DNA from: Ornithinimicrobium sediminis
Lineage (GTDB): Bacteria > Actinomycetota > Actinomycetes > Actinomycetales > Dermatophilaceae
NCBI RefSeq assembly: GCF_021272345.1
Contig: NZ_JAJSDQ010000006.1
Coordinates: 124,001 to 188,000, forward strand
Direction of reading: 5' to 3'
DNA: 64,000 nucleotides
Shown: positions 1-7,974 of the stretch, one piece after another
Layout of the letters: every line of letters starts with the position of its first letter
Numbering within the stretch: the first letter of the stretch is position 1
The notes under the pieces: generated by a model
What the model was told of the DNA's origin: nothing
What the model saw: the letters and a program-made list of their open reading frames with translations, nothing else
Databases searched by the model: none
Program-made: the position numbers and the translations under genes

Positions 1-647
1 ACGTGGCCGACCTTGTCCACCTCCGGCCAGTAGAGGTAGACCAGCGCCGGTCCCTCGCCGGCGAGGGCCTGCAGGGTCTGCTCGATCCGCTCGTCGACCT
101 CTCTGGCGGCCAGGAACCGCCCGCCCGCCAGCGCTGCGCGGGTCAGGCCGGACCCGGCGAACTCGCCACGGGACACCGTGCAGACCCGCACGCCCGCGCG
201 CTCGGCCCGCTGCAGCAGGGTCGGATGGGGCTGGTAGCTCGCAGGGTCCGGACCGTCCTTCCACGACAGGTGGTTGAGCAGCCGGTCGGTGGTGCCCGGC
301 AGCCGGACCTGCCACCCGACCAGCCCGTGCTGACCGGCGAGCAGCCCCGTGCCGAAGGACGTCAGGCTGGTCGTGGTCGTCGAGGGGAACCCGCTGCGCA
401 CCTGCGGCGCCGCAGGCTCCAGGGTGCGCAGGAAGGGCGCGTGGCCGAGCCGCCTCGCCAGCTGCCGTGCTCCCAGACCGTCGGCCAGCACGACGACCGC
501 CGAACGGGCGGGGGGCAGCGCGACCACGGGCTGTGCCCAGGCGTCCCCCTCGGCCGGGGCCACCCGCAACGAGGCGACCACCGAGGGCAGCACGTCGGCC
601 AGGCTCACGGCATACGGCGGCTCCGCCCAGCCGAGGTGCGGGCTCAC
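1..647 (-). CDS. Alkaline phosphatase family protein (nucleotide pyrophosphatase/phosphodiesterase type), 3' part missing
   Basis: About 215 N-terminal residues are visible and the C-terminus lies beyond base 1. Translation starts at GTG 647. Near residue 56 the segment VVVLADGLG carries the first metal-binding Asp of the type I phosphodiesterase/alkaline phosphatase superfamily. Near residues 87-93 FPSTTTT holds the likely nucleophilic Thr. YWPEVDKVGH near the window edge is another metal-ligand region. The family hydrolyses phosphate mono- or diesters; the substrate here is unknown. I see no signal peptide, so it is probably cytoplasmic. Its GTG overlaps the TGA of the DUF5998 gene by 4 bases (GTGA), so the two are translationally coupled. 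Confidence 0.85.
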   Translation of the reverse strand, partial: MSPHLGWAEPPYAVSLADVLPSVVASLRVAPAEGDAWAQPVVALPPARSAVVVLADGLGARQLARRLGHAPFLRTLEPAAPQVRSGFPSTTTTSLTSFGTGLLAGQHGLVGWQVRLPGTTDRLLNHLSWKDGPDPASYQPHPTLLQRAERAGVRVCTVSRGEFAGSGLTRAALAGGRFLAAREVDERIEQTLQALAGEGPALVYLYWPEVDKVGH

Positions 648-1243
648 CTGCCCAGGCGCGACGAGAGGTGCTGGGCGAAGTGCAGCGCCCGCTCGAGCGC
701 GGCCTCCCCGTCGGTGTCGGAGGCGATGCGCAGCGAGATGTCGTCACCGGCCACGGTCCCCTCGTAGCCGTGGTCGCCCTCGCAGGTGGGGTCGGCACAC
801 ACGGCGGGGATGAGGTCGAGACGGGACACCGCGCCCCAGCCGAGCGTGAGGGTGACCGACCGTCCGGCCAGGCCGCCCCGGAAGCTCTCGGGGTCGGGGA
901 CGACGTGGGTGAGCATGACCCCGCGCACGGCCCGCAGCGGGACGACCTCGGTGGTGGCGGTGGCCAGGTGCTGGCGCTCGGGCTCGGCCGACTCGTGGTC
1001 GTCGGCGTGGGCGATGATGAGCCGGTGCTCGGTGAGCACCAGCACGGTGAGGTGACGCCGCACGGCCTCCTCGTCGAAGGTCATCTCCTGGTGGACCAGG
1101 TGCGTCACCACCGCGTCGGGGCCGACCGCCGTGGCGACGATGTCGTGGACGACGGCGGGCAGGTAGCCCGCGGTGGCGATGTCACGGCGCAGGCCCTCGG
1201 GGAGCACGGCGGCGGCGGAGTGGCGGCGAGGCATATGCGTCAT
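644..1243 (-). CDS. DUF5998 family protein, 199 aa
   Basis: A conserved actinobacterial protein of unknown function that I recognise by overall sequence: LVHQEMTFDEEAVRRHL, LTEHRLIIAHADDH, VVPDPESFRG and an acidic C-terminal GDDISLRIASDTDGE segment. The length is usual. It has no signal peptide or membrane segment. It lies 9 bases after the GNAT/CoA-ligase fusion and overlaps the phosphatase by 4 bases, so it sits in the middle of an operon. ATG 1243 was chosen; a second ATG at 1234 is possible, because a GGGAAG purine stretch is better spaced for it. The fixed proximity to an alkaline-phosphatase-family gene suggests a shared role that I cannot name. Confidence 0.8.
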   Translation of the reverse strand: MTHMPRRHSAAAVLPEGLRRDIATAGYLPAVVHDIVATAVGPDAVVTHLVHQEMTFDEEAVRRHLTVLVLTEHRLIIAHADDHESAEPERQHLATATTEVVPLRAVRGVMLTHVVPDPESFRGGLAGRSVTLTLGWGAVSRLDLIPAVCADPTCEGDHGYEGTVAGDDISLRIASDTDGEAALERALHFAQHLSSRLGR

Positions 1244-1252
1244 CTTCCCACG

Positions 1253-4075
1253 TCACGTGCTGAGAGCACGGCGACCGGTGTCGGCCCGCGTCGGAGCAGG
1301 TGCGAGACGCACCTGGGCGCCCAGCACCGCCATGCCCTCCTCGTGGGCCTGCACCGGGTTGAGACGCAGCGTGGCGATCTCCGGCAGGTCGTCCGCGAAC
1401 ACCGAGACCCGGGCCACGAGGTCGTGCAGGGCACCGTGGTCGACCGGCATCGTGCCTCGGTAGCCGTCCAGCAGGGGCGCGGCCTTGACCGAGGCCACCA
1501 TCTCGGTGATGTCGAGGTCGGTCAGCGGCGGGAAGCGGTGCGCCACGTCGCCGAGCAGGTCGGTGGGCAGGCCCGCGACGCCGAAGCCGACAACCGGGCC
1601 GAAGAGCGGGTCCTCCGAGGAGGTGATCTCGACGGCCACCCCGGGAGGTGCCTGCTTCTGCAGGGCGATGCCGTCCAGGCCCAACGGCCTCATCGCCTCG
1701 GCGAGCTCGGTGTAGGCGGTGGCCGCCGACTTGGGGTGGCTGACCCGGGTGTAGACCCACTGCTGGCCCGGCTGGTGCCGGACCAGCTCGGAGGTCGCCT
1801 TGACGACCACCGGCAGCCCGATCTGCTCGGCGACCGCAGCCGCCTGCTTGGCCGAGTGGACGTGCTGCACCGGCCAGACGTCGATGCCGTAGGCCGCGAG
1901 CAGCTCCAGAGCCTGCTCGGAGCCCAGGTCTCCGCCCTGGGGGTGCTCGCCGAGGAAGGACTCGATCACGTCGTGCGCCACCCGGCGGTTCACCCCCTCG
2001 GGGCGCACCCGGTCGCCGTAGGGACGCCTGCGCCACTGCGCGTAGCGCGTCGCCGCGGCCAGTGCGCGCACCCCGTCCTCGGGCATCGGGTAGGTCGGCA
2101 GGGTGCCGCCGGGGGCCAGCCCGCGCATGCCCAGGAAGGTCGCGACACAGGGCTTGTCGTGGGCCTGGACCGCACGGGTGACGGCGTCGACGACCTCCGG
2201 GTCGGTCGTGGCCAGCGGCGGGATGAAGCTCGCGACGACGGAGTCGACCTGGAGGTCCTCCAGCGCGGCCCGCACCGCCTCGGCGAACTGGGCCGGGTCG
2301 GCCACCGCCGGGAGCGCCACCGGGCCGTGGGTGACCTCCAGCCCCCAGGAGACGCAGGCGTCGGCGGCCAGCGCCCCCAGGGCGTCGGAGTTGGTCACGA
2401 CGGCGACGCGCGGCCCGGCCGGCAGCGGCTGGTGCACCACGAGCTGCGCGACGTCGAAGAGCTGGTGGGTGTTCTCGACCCGGATGACGCCGGCCTGCCG
2501 CAGCATGGCGGCGAACGCCTCCGGTCGCTCCTTGGTCGCCCGCACGCGGTGCCCGGGGGGCAGCCCGAACCGGCTCACCCCCGACTTCACCACGATGACC
2601 GGCTTCTGCGAGGCCAGCTTGCGCGCGATGCGCGAGAACTTGCGCGGGTTGCCCATCGACTCCAGGTAGAGCCCGACGGCCGTGGTGGCGTCGTCGTCCA
2701 GCCAGTACTGCATGAGGTCGTTGCCGGAGATGTCGACCCGGTTGCCCGCCGAGGCGAAGCACGAGATGCCGAGACCGCGTCGCTCCGCCGAGGCCAGGAT
2801 GGCGATCCCCAGGGCCCCGGACTGGGCGAACAGGCCCAGCGAACCGGGCGGGGGCACGCGGGGGGACAGGGAGGCGTTGAGCCGCACGGCCGGGTCGTTG
2901 TTGATCATCCCGAAGCTGTTGGGCCCGAGCACCCGCATGCCGGCCGCCCGGGCGGTGCGCAGCAGCTCCTCCTGCCGGGCCAGGCCCTCCTCCCCCTCCT
3001 CGGCGAACCCCGAGGACACGACCGCGACGGCGCGCACCCCGGCGTCGGCGCACTGGCTCACCACGTCGAGCACCTGCTCGGCGGGCACGGCGACCACCGC
3101 GAGGTCCACCTGCTCACCGATGTCGGTCACCGAGGCGTGCACGGCACGGCCCTCGATCTCCTCGACCGCCGGGTTGACGGCATACACGGGCCCGGTGAAC
3201 CCTCCGTCGACGATATGCCGCAGCAGCGCCCGCCCGATCGACCCCTCGTCGCGGGAGGCCCCGACGACCGCCACCGCCGAGGGGGTGAGCACGCGCCGCA
3301 CACTGACCGCCTCGGCGCGGTGCTCGCGCGACATCTGGACGACGCGGGACTCCTCGGTGGGCTCGATGTCGAAGGAGACGACGATGACGCCGTCGTCGAA
3401 CTCGTGCTCCACTGCGTAGCCGGCGTCGCGGAAGACGCCGATCATCCGCCGGTTCTGCGGCAGGACGTCGGCGACGAACCGGCGCACGCCCAGGTCGCGA
3501 CCGATGTCGGCGAGGTGCTCCAGCAGCACCGACCCGATGCCCTTGCCGCGGTGGGCGTCGGAGACGTTGAAGGCCACCTCGGCGGTGGTCGAGTCGGGGT
3601 CGAGCCGGTCGTAACGGCCGATGCCGGCGATCTCGTCGCGGATGAGCACGACCAGGGCGACCCGCTCGTCGTAGTCGACGTGGGTGAAGCGGTGCACGTC
3701 CTTGTCGCTGAGCCGCGGGATGGGCGCGAAGAAGCGCAGGTAGATGGACTCCTTGGACTGCCCTGCGTGGAACCGGTGGATCCCCTGGGTGTCCGCCGGC
3801 ACGATCGGGCGCACGTGCGCCACCGACCCGTCGATGAGCACGACGTCGGCCTCCCACTCGTGCGGGTAGCCCGGCGGCAGGTCGGCACGGTCGGTCATGT
3901 CCCCACCCTGCCAGACGGGTCCGGCCGTGATCCGGCTCCAGGCCTGCTCGTCCGGCTCGATCTCGGGCATCTGCGCGCGGTGCGTGGCGAAGAACTCCCG
4001 GACGACCCGTTCGTGGCGGCGCAGCAGGCGCTCGTGCCGGTCACCGCGGCGTCGGCGGCGGCGCGACTGCTTCAC
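1253..4075 (-). CDS. GNAT acetyltransferase fused to ADP-forming acyl-CoA ligase-like protein (Pat-like protein lysine acetyltransferase), 940 aa
   Basis: The domain order is GNAT first (about residues 78-245, with acetyl-CoA loop HRGKGIG at 175-181), then a CoA-binding Rossmann domain (VVGASRDEGSIG), CoA-ligase domains and an ATP-grasp-like region (GLPVVVKATSE). This is the reverse of enteric Pat, where GNAT is C-terminal, but is usual in actinobacteria. Such proteins acetylate lysines of acyl-CoA synthetases and other metabolic enzymes. Two starts compete. ATG 4075 forms an ATGA overlap with the sigma-factor stop and adds a basic 59-residue extension with normal GC-rich third positions. ATG 3898 (MTDRADLPPG) follows a GGTGGGG box and matches the usual family N-terminus. 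I list the longer form because coupling and codon usage support it. Confidence 0.85.
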   Translation of the reverse strand: MKQSRRRRRRGDRHERLLRRHERVVREFFATHRAQMPEIEPDEQAWSRITAGPVWQGGDMTDRADLPPGYPHEWEADVVLIDGSVAHVRPIVPADTQGIHRFHAGQSKESIYLRFFAPIPRLSDKDVHRFTHVDYDERVALVVLIRDEIAGIGRYDRLDPDSTTAEVAFNVSDAHRGKGIGSVLLEHLADIGRDLGVRRFVADVLPQNRRMIGVFRDAGYAVEHEFDDGVIVVSFDIEPTEESRVVQMSREHRAEAVSVRRVLTPSAVAVVGASRDEGSIGRALLRHIVDGGFTGPVYAVNPAVEEIEGRAVHASVTDIGEQVDLAVVAVPAEQVLDVVSQCADAGVRAVAVVSSGFAEEGEEGLARQEELLRTARAAGMRVLGPNSFGMINNDPAVRLNASLSPRVPPPGSLGLFAQSGALGIAILASAERRGLGISCFASAGNRVDISGNDLMQYWLDDDATTAVGLYLESMGNPRKFSRIARKLASQKPVIVVKSGVSRFGLPPGHRVRATKERPEAFAAMLRQAGVIRVENTHQLFDVAQLVVHQPLPAGPRVAVVTNSDALGALAADACVSWGLEVTHGPVALPAVADPAQFAEAVRAALEDLQVDSVVASFIPPLATTDPEVVDAVTRAVQAHDKPCVATFLGMRGLAPGGTLPTYPMPEDGVRALAAATRYAQWRRRPYGDRVRPEGVNRRVAHDVIESFLGEHPQGGDLGSEQALELLAAYGIDVWPVQHVHSAKQAAAVAEQIGLPVVVKATSELVRHQPGQQWVYTRVSHPKSAATAYTELAEAMRPLGLDGIALQKQAPPGVAVEITSSEDPLFGPVVGFGVAGLPTDLLGDVAHRFPPLTDLDITEMVASVKAAPLLDGYRGTMPVDHGALHDLVARVSVFADDLPEIATLRLNPVQAHEEGMAVLGAQVRLAPAPTRADTGRRALST

Positions 4076-4587
4076 CGCTGGCTCCCCAGGCTCTGCGCCA
4101 GCAGCGTCCGCGCGTCGTGCAGGTCGCGCTTGACCGCCCCTTCGGAGCGGCCCAGCTGGTGGGCGACCTGGAGCACCGAGAGGTCGGCGAAGTAGCGCAG
4201 CAGCACCGGGACGCGCAGCCGCTCCGGGAGGGTCTGCACGGCCTCACGCACCGACAGCACGTCGTCGCGGTCGGGCCCTGCCGGGGCGACGTCGGGGTCG
4301 GTGACACCGGCCTGCAGGCGTTCGTAGGCGGCCGCCTCCCGACCACGCCGGCGCCAGTGGTCGTGCACGAGGTTGGCGACCGTGGCGTAGAGCCACGCAT
4401 GCGGGTCGTGCACGTCCTGCCAGTGCTGGAGCAGCCGGGCGAAGGCCTCCACCACGACGTCCTCGGCCAGCCCCCGGTCTCCCAGCAGGATGGTGGCCCA
4501 CCCCGCGAGCGGCCCGTAGTCGACGAGGTAGACCTCACGCACGCCGGCCTCTGCCGCCTCGGCTGCGGTCTGCGACGCCACGACCAT
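4072..4587 (-). CDS. ECF/SigE-like RNA polymerase sigma factor, 171 aa
   Basis: Region 2 spans about residues 18-85 (AGWATILLGDRGLAEDVVVE, HAWLYATVANLV). Region 4 is a C-terminal HTH (TLPERLRVPVLLRYFADLS, GRSEGAVKRDLHDAR). The length fits a small group 4 factor. ATG 4587 was chosen because GGGAGGAGG lies 6-7 bases upstream; an ATG at 4614 would add nine residues without a better site. No anti-sigma gene is adjacent. Instead the stop codon overlaps the start of the GNAT/CoA-ligase fusion, so the sigma factor leads a minus-strand operon of four visible genes. Target promoters cannot be inferred. Confidence 0.85.
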   Translation of the reverse strand: MVVASQTAAEAAEAGVREVYLVDYGPLAGWATILLGDRGLAEDVVVEAFARLLQHWQDVHDPHAWLYATVANLVHDHWRRRGREAAAYERLQAGVTDPDVAPAGPDRDDVLSVREAVQTLPERLRVPVLLRYFADLSVLQVAHQLGRSEGAVKRDLHDARTLLAQSLGSQR

Positions 4588-4608
4588 GTCGTGCCTCCTC
4601 CCTCTTGG

Positions 4609-4614
4609 CATCAT
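4609..4614 (+). promoter_or_regulatory. Candidate -10 box (CATCAT) of the nitroreductase gene
   Basis: CATCAT ends 6 bases before ATG 4621, and no Shine-Dalgarno sequence lies between. This is the spacing expected for a leaderless transcript. The box is an imperfect TANNNT match, so the call rests on its agreement with other sites in the window. Confidence 0.3.
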
Positions 4615-4620
4615 GCTGGC

Positions 4621-5253
4621 ATGGACTTCCGCGACGTGGTGCGCCGGCGCCGGATGGTGCGCAGCTACGACCCCGACCGGCCCGTGCCGCCGGAGGTCCT
4701 ACAGCGGGTCCTCGAGCATGCCGTGCGGGCACCCAGCGCCGGGTTCTCCCAGGGCTGGGACTTCCTGGTGCTCACCGACCCGGCCGACCGGGCGCTCTTC
4801 TGGGAGGTGACGACCGACCCCGAGGTGGAGCCGAACAGCTGGCTGCGGGGGGTGCGCACCGCGCCGTGCCTGGTCCTGTGCTGGTCCGACAAGGGCGCCT
4901 ACCTGCGCCGCTACGCCGAGGCGGACAAGGCCCACACGACCCAGGCGGACGAGGCCCGGTGGACCGTCCCCTACTGGGACGTCGACACCGGGATGGCCGC
5001 GCTGCTGATGCTGCTGACGGCGGTGGACGAGGGCCTGGGCGGCCTCTTCTTCGGGATGCAGCGGGAGGAGGTCGGCCCTGTCAAGGAGGCCTTCGGTGTG
5101 CCGGAGGACCGGCGGATCGTGGGGGTCGTCTCGCTGGGCTACCCGGCGCCGGACCGCCGGAGCCCCAGCCTGCGCCGGGGCCGTCGCGGCGTCGGGACCG
5201 TGGCCCACCACGGACGCTGGGACCGGCCCTGGGACCCGGGTCTGTCGCACTGA
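4621..5253 (+). CDS. Nitroreductase family protein (FMN-dependent), 210 aa
   Basis: The N-terminus FRDVVRRRRMVRSYDP is the typical nitroreductase start, with arginines that bind FMN phosphate. RAPSAGFSQGWDFLVLTD and GGLFFGMQREEVGPVKEAFG follow the fold to its end. The basic tail RRSPSLRRGRRG is variable in this family. Members reduce nitro compounds, quinones or F420-like substrates with NAD(P)H or F420; the actual substrate is unknown. The protein is soluble. It is transcribed divergently from the sigma factor with 33 bases between the starts, so the two promoters must overlap. Confidence 0.85.
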   Translation: MDFRDVVRRRRMVRSYDPDRPVPPEVLQRVLEHAVRAPSAGFSQGWDFLVLTDPADRALFWEVTTDPEVEPNSWLRGVRTAPCLVLCWSDKGAYLRRYAEADKAHTTQADEARWTVPYWDVDTGMAALLMLLTAVDEGLGGLFFGMQREEVGPVKEAFGVPEDRRIVGVVSLGYPAPDRRSPSLRRGRRGVGTVAHHGRWDRPWDPGLSH

Positions 5254-5334
5254 GGAGCCAACGAAAACGGCCGCTGCGGCGTCATACTGGACACAGACGT
5301 GTTGCGTCTGGCCGCTTCGCCGGAGGTGTTTCCC

Positions 5335-7089
5335 GTGGCCGCTCCCCCCGTCGTCCGCCGAGTCCCGCGAGTGCTGCTCGCCCTCCTCCTGGTCCTGATG
5401 GGTCCCGGGGTGATGGCGGTGAGCGGCTCCTGGGCCTCTCCACCCCCGGCGAGCACGGTGAGCAGCCAGGAGACCCTGGCCGCAGACCTCGACTTCAGCG
5501 TCGAGCGGCTCGCCGGCACCGACCGCTACGCCACGGCGACAGCGGTGAGCAGGCAGTTCTTCCCGGCAGGGGTCCCCGTCGCGTTCGTCACCACGGGGGC
5601 CAACTTCCCCGACGGCCTGGCGGCCGGCCCGGCAGGGGCCCGGCTCAACGGTCCCGTCCTCTTCACCACCAAGGACACCCTGCCCTCTGCCACCCGCACC
5701 GAGCTGACCCGGCTCGACCCGGGACGGATCTACCTCGTCGGCGGCACGGCCGCGGTGTCCGAGAGCGTGCGGACGGCGCTCGCGTCGTACGGACCCGTCA
5801 CCCGGGTCTCGGGGGCGGACCGCTTCGCCACGGCGGCAGCCCTCTCGTCCTTGGCCTACCCGTCCGGGGCAGCGACCGCCTACGTCGCCACCGGGGAGGC
5901 CTTCCCCGACGCGCTGTCCGGAGGCGCCGCCGCCGGCGTGCAGTCGGCCCCGATGCTGCTCACCCGCAGCACGTCCCTGCCCGACAGCACCCGCACCGAG
6001 CTGGAGCGGCTCGCCCCCGACCGGATCATGGTCATCGGCGGCACCACCGCCGTCTCGTCGGCGGTCGCCTCCGAGCTCGCCGGGATCGCGACCGTCGAGC
6101 GGGTCGCCGGGGACACCCGCTACACCACGGCCCTGGCCGTCTCGGCGCGGGTGTTCGGCCCGGACCGTCCCGGCGTCATGGTGGCCACCGGGCTGGGCTG
6201 GCCCGACGCCCTGGCCTCGGGGCCCGCCGTCCGGTTCACCCGCGGACCGGTGCTGCTGTCCACCGGCACGACCATGCCGCCGGGCAGCTGGACCCAGCTC
6301 ACGACGAACCTGACACCGACCACGGTCTACGTGCTGGGCGGCACGACAGCGCAGAGCAACGAGATCCCGCGCATCGTGCAGCGCTGGCTCGGTGTGTGCT
6401 GGTCGGGCTACCGGCCCGCCACCGGCGCGCAGGAGGTCTTCAGGTCCGTGTCCACCACCACCAGGCAGGTGGCGCTGACCTTCGACATGGGTGGCCGGCT
6501 CGACCCCGGCCTGAGCATCGTGGACTACCTGGTCGACAACCAGGTCTGCACGACCTTCTTCCCCACGAGCACGATGGCCGACACCACCGAGGGCCGGGCG
6601 ATCATGGCCCGGATCGCAGCGCACCCGGAGCTCTTCGAGATGGGCAACCACACCCGCTACCACTGCGACCTCGTCAGCGGCGGCGGCGGGTCACCCACCT
6701 CCGCACCCTGCACCGTGCCGATGACCTCGACCTTCATCCGCACCGAGCTGACGAGCGCGGAGACGGTGCTGGCCCGGCTGTCCGGCATGCCGGTGCGGCC
6801 CTACTGGCGCCCGCCGTACGGATCCTACAACACCTTCGTGCTCGACACCGCCGCGTCGGTCGGCTACACCAAGACGGTGATGTGGAACCGTGACTCCATC
6901 GACTGGGACCCTGCGACCACGACCACCCAGATCGTCAGCCGGATCACCTCGCCGCTGCCCACCAACGGCTCGATCGCGCTGTTCCACCTGGGCGGCTACA
7001 AGACGCGGGACGCCCTGCCGTCCATCGTGAGCACCCTGCGGGCCAACGGCTACCGGCTGACCACGGTCTCCGACATGCGCGACGGCTGA
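5335..7089 (+). CDS. Secreted cell-wall-binding-repeat 2 protein with NodB polysaccharide deacetylase domain, 584 aa
   Basis: GTG 5335 follows GGAGGTG by 6 bases and starts a signal peptide (VPRVLLALLLVLMGPGVMA). About residues 50-345 hold three CWB2 repeats, recognisable by RLAGTDRYATA, VSGADRFATAAALS and VAGDTRYTTALAV, each with a VGGT loop. These repeats anchor proteins non-covalently to the cell wall. The C-terminal half is a NodB deacetylase: motif 1 TFDMGG (where TFDDG is usual), motif 2 GNHTRYH with the two zinc histidines, and motif 3 RPPYGSYN. It probably removes N-acetyl groups from peptidoglycan or a wall glycan outside the cell. It is a single gene ended by a strong terminator. 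Confidence 0.9.
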   Translation: MAAPPVVRRVPRVLLALLLVLMGPGVMAVSGSWASPPPASTVSSQETLAADLDFSVERLAGTDRYATATAVSRQFFPAGVPVAFVTTGANFPDGLAAGPAGARLNGPVLFTTKDTLPSATRTELTRLDPGRIYLVGGTAAVSESVRTALASYGPVTRVSGADRFATAAALSSLAYPSGAATAYVATGEAFPDALSGGAAAGVQSAPMLLTRSTSLPDSTRTELERLAPDRIMVIGGTTAVSSAVASELAGIATVERVAGDTRYTTALAVSARVFGPDRPGVMVATGLGWPDALASGPAVRFTRGPVLLSTGTTMPPGSWTQLTTNLTPTTVYVLGGTTAQSNEIPRIVQRWLGVCWSGYRPATGAQEVFRSVSTTTRQVALTFDMGGRLDPGLSIVDYLVDNQVCTTFFPTSTMADTTEGRAIMARIAAHPELFEMGNHTRYHCDLVSGGGGSPTSAPCTVPMTSTFIRTELTSAETVLARLSGMPVRPYWRPPYGSYNTFVLDTAASVGYTKTVMWNRDSIDWDPATTTTQIVSRITSPLPTNGSIALFHLGGYKTRDALPSIVSTLRANGYRLTTVSDMRDG

Positions 7090-7090
7090 C

Positions 7091-7133
7091 CTGAGCCGGC
7101 ACCGCCGCCGGGAAGGCGGCGGTGCCGGCTCAG
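7091..7133. terminator. Bidirectional terminator, perfect 19-bp stem
   Basis: The arms at 7091-7109 and 7115-7133 are perfectly complementary around a 5-base loop (GGGAA). It sits between the convergent deacetylase and MerR genes, and the right arm contains the MerR stop codon. There is no U-tract, as is common in actinobacteria. Confidence 0.8.
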
Positions 7134-7936
7134 TCGCCGGGCCCCGGCGTCGCGTGGCGGTCGGCGTTGGCGTGGACCGCGTCCCGCACGTAGGCCGCCA
7201 GGCCGGGCCGCACGTCCTCGTAGGTCCGGGTGAACCGCGGGTCGGCGACGTACATGTCGGCCAGGTGGCGGTGCATGTCCGGTGAGAGGTCGTAGAACCA
7301 CGCCGTGATGTGCTGCCGGGCGAGCTCGGCGGCGTCCATGGCCTCGGTCGAGGTCGCGGGCAGCCCGGCCTCCATCGCCGCGACGAACGCCGCGTTGCAC
7401 GCCTCGCCCTCGGCCTTGACCCGCTCCCAGTCGGCCTTGGTGTACGTCGTGGTCCTGGCCTGCGACTGCTGCCAGGCGTCCGTGTCACCCCAGCGCTCCT
7501 GCGCCTCCTGGGCGTCGTCGTCGTCGAAGGCGTCGCCGAACAGCTCCTGCTGCTCCTGCGTGGTCAGGTTCACACCCTTCATCTGCTGCTCCAGTGCTCG
7601 GTCGATGGCTGTGACGAGATCGGTCATCTCCTCCAGCCGGGACATGACCGCAGCACGCTGCCGTCGCAGGTGGTCGACCAGGGCCGTCCCGGGCTCCCCG
7701 TCGAGGATCGCGGAGATCTGCTCGAGCGGGAAGCCGAGCCGGCGGTAGACGACCACGTGCTGCAGCCGGGTGAGGTCCTCGTCGGTGTAGAGGCGGTAGC
7801 CGGAGCGGCTGCGGGCGCCGGGGGTCAGCAGGCCGATCTCGTCGTAGTGGTGCAGCGTGCGCACCGTGAGGCCGAACCTCTCGGCCACCTGGCCCACGGT
7901 GAGCACCGTGTCCTCCTGCATCGTGTGTGCGGTCAT
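7130..7936 (-). CDS. MerR-family regulator with TipAS ligand-binding domain, 268 aa
   Basis: The MerR DNA-binding domain fills about residues 10-80 (LTVGQVAERFGLTVRTLHHY, SGYRLYTDEDLTRLQ). A dimerisation helix follows, then a TipAS domain from about residue 150 to the end (WERVKAEGEACNAAFVAAME, HITAWFYDLSPDMHRHLADMY). TipAL-type regulators bind thiopeptides or other amphipathic drugs and then activate promoters with overlong spacers. ATG 7936 was chosen; ATG 7921 is also possible and neither has a clear ribosome site. A dyad overlapping the likely -35 box lies just upstream, so it probably regulates itself. No obvious efflux target is adjacent. Confidence 0.88.
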   Translation of the reverse strand: MTAHTMQEDTVLTVGQVAERFGLTVRTLHHYDEIGLLTPGARSRSGYRLYTDEDLTRLQHVVVYRRLGFPLEQISAILDGEPGTALVDHLRRQRAAVMSRLEEMTDLVTAIDRALEQQMKGVNLTTQEQQELFGDAFDDDDAQEAQERWGDTDAWQQSQARTTTYTKADWERVKAEGEACNAAFVAAMEAGLPATSTEAMDAAELARQHITAWFYDLSPDMHRHLADMYVADPRFTRTYEDVRPGLAAYVRDAVHANADRHATPGPGD

Positions 7937-7952
7937 GGGCACCACGGTGGCG

Positions 7953-7974
7953 CCTCACGCCAGGTGAGGGTCAA
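7953..7974 (-). promoter_or_regulatory. MerR-type operator/promoter: CCTCAC-N5-GTGAGG dyad next to TTGACC
   Basis: The dyad at 7953-7969 is perfect in both 6-base arms. On the minus strand a TTGACC -35-like box (7974-7969) abuts it. This matches MerR-family promoters, where the activator binds between -35 and -10. It lies 17 bases before the MerR gene start and overlaps the end of the SGNH hydrolase gene. Confidence 0.55.

Noticed and set aside
467-4195. A 1242-codon open frame on the + strand opposite the Pat-like gene, rich in His, Arg, Gly and Asp
   Set aside because: It is antisense to well-recognised genes and is produced by extreme GC bias at third positions. It has no domains and no start signals.
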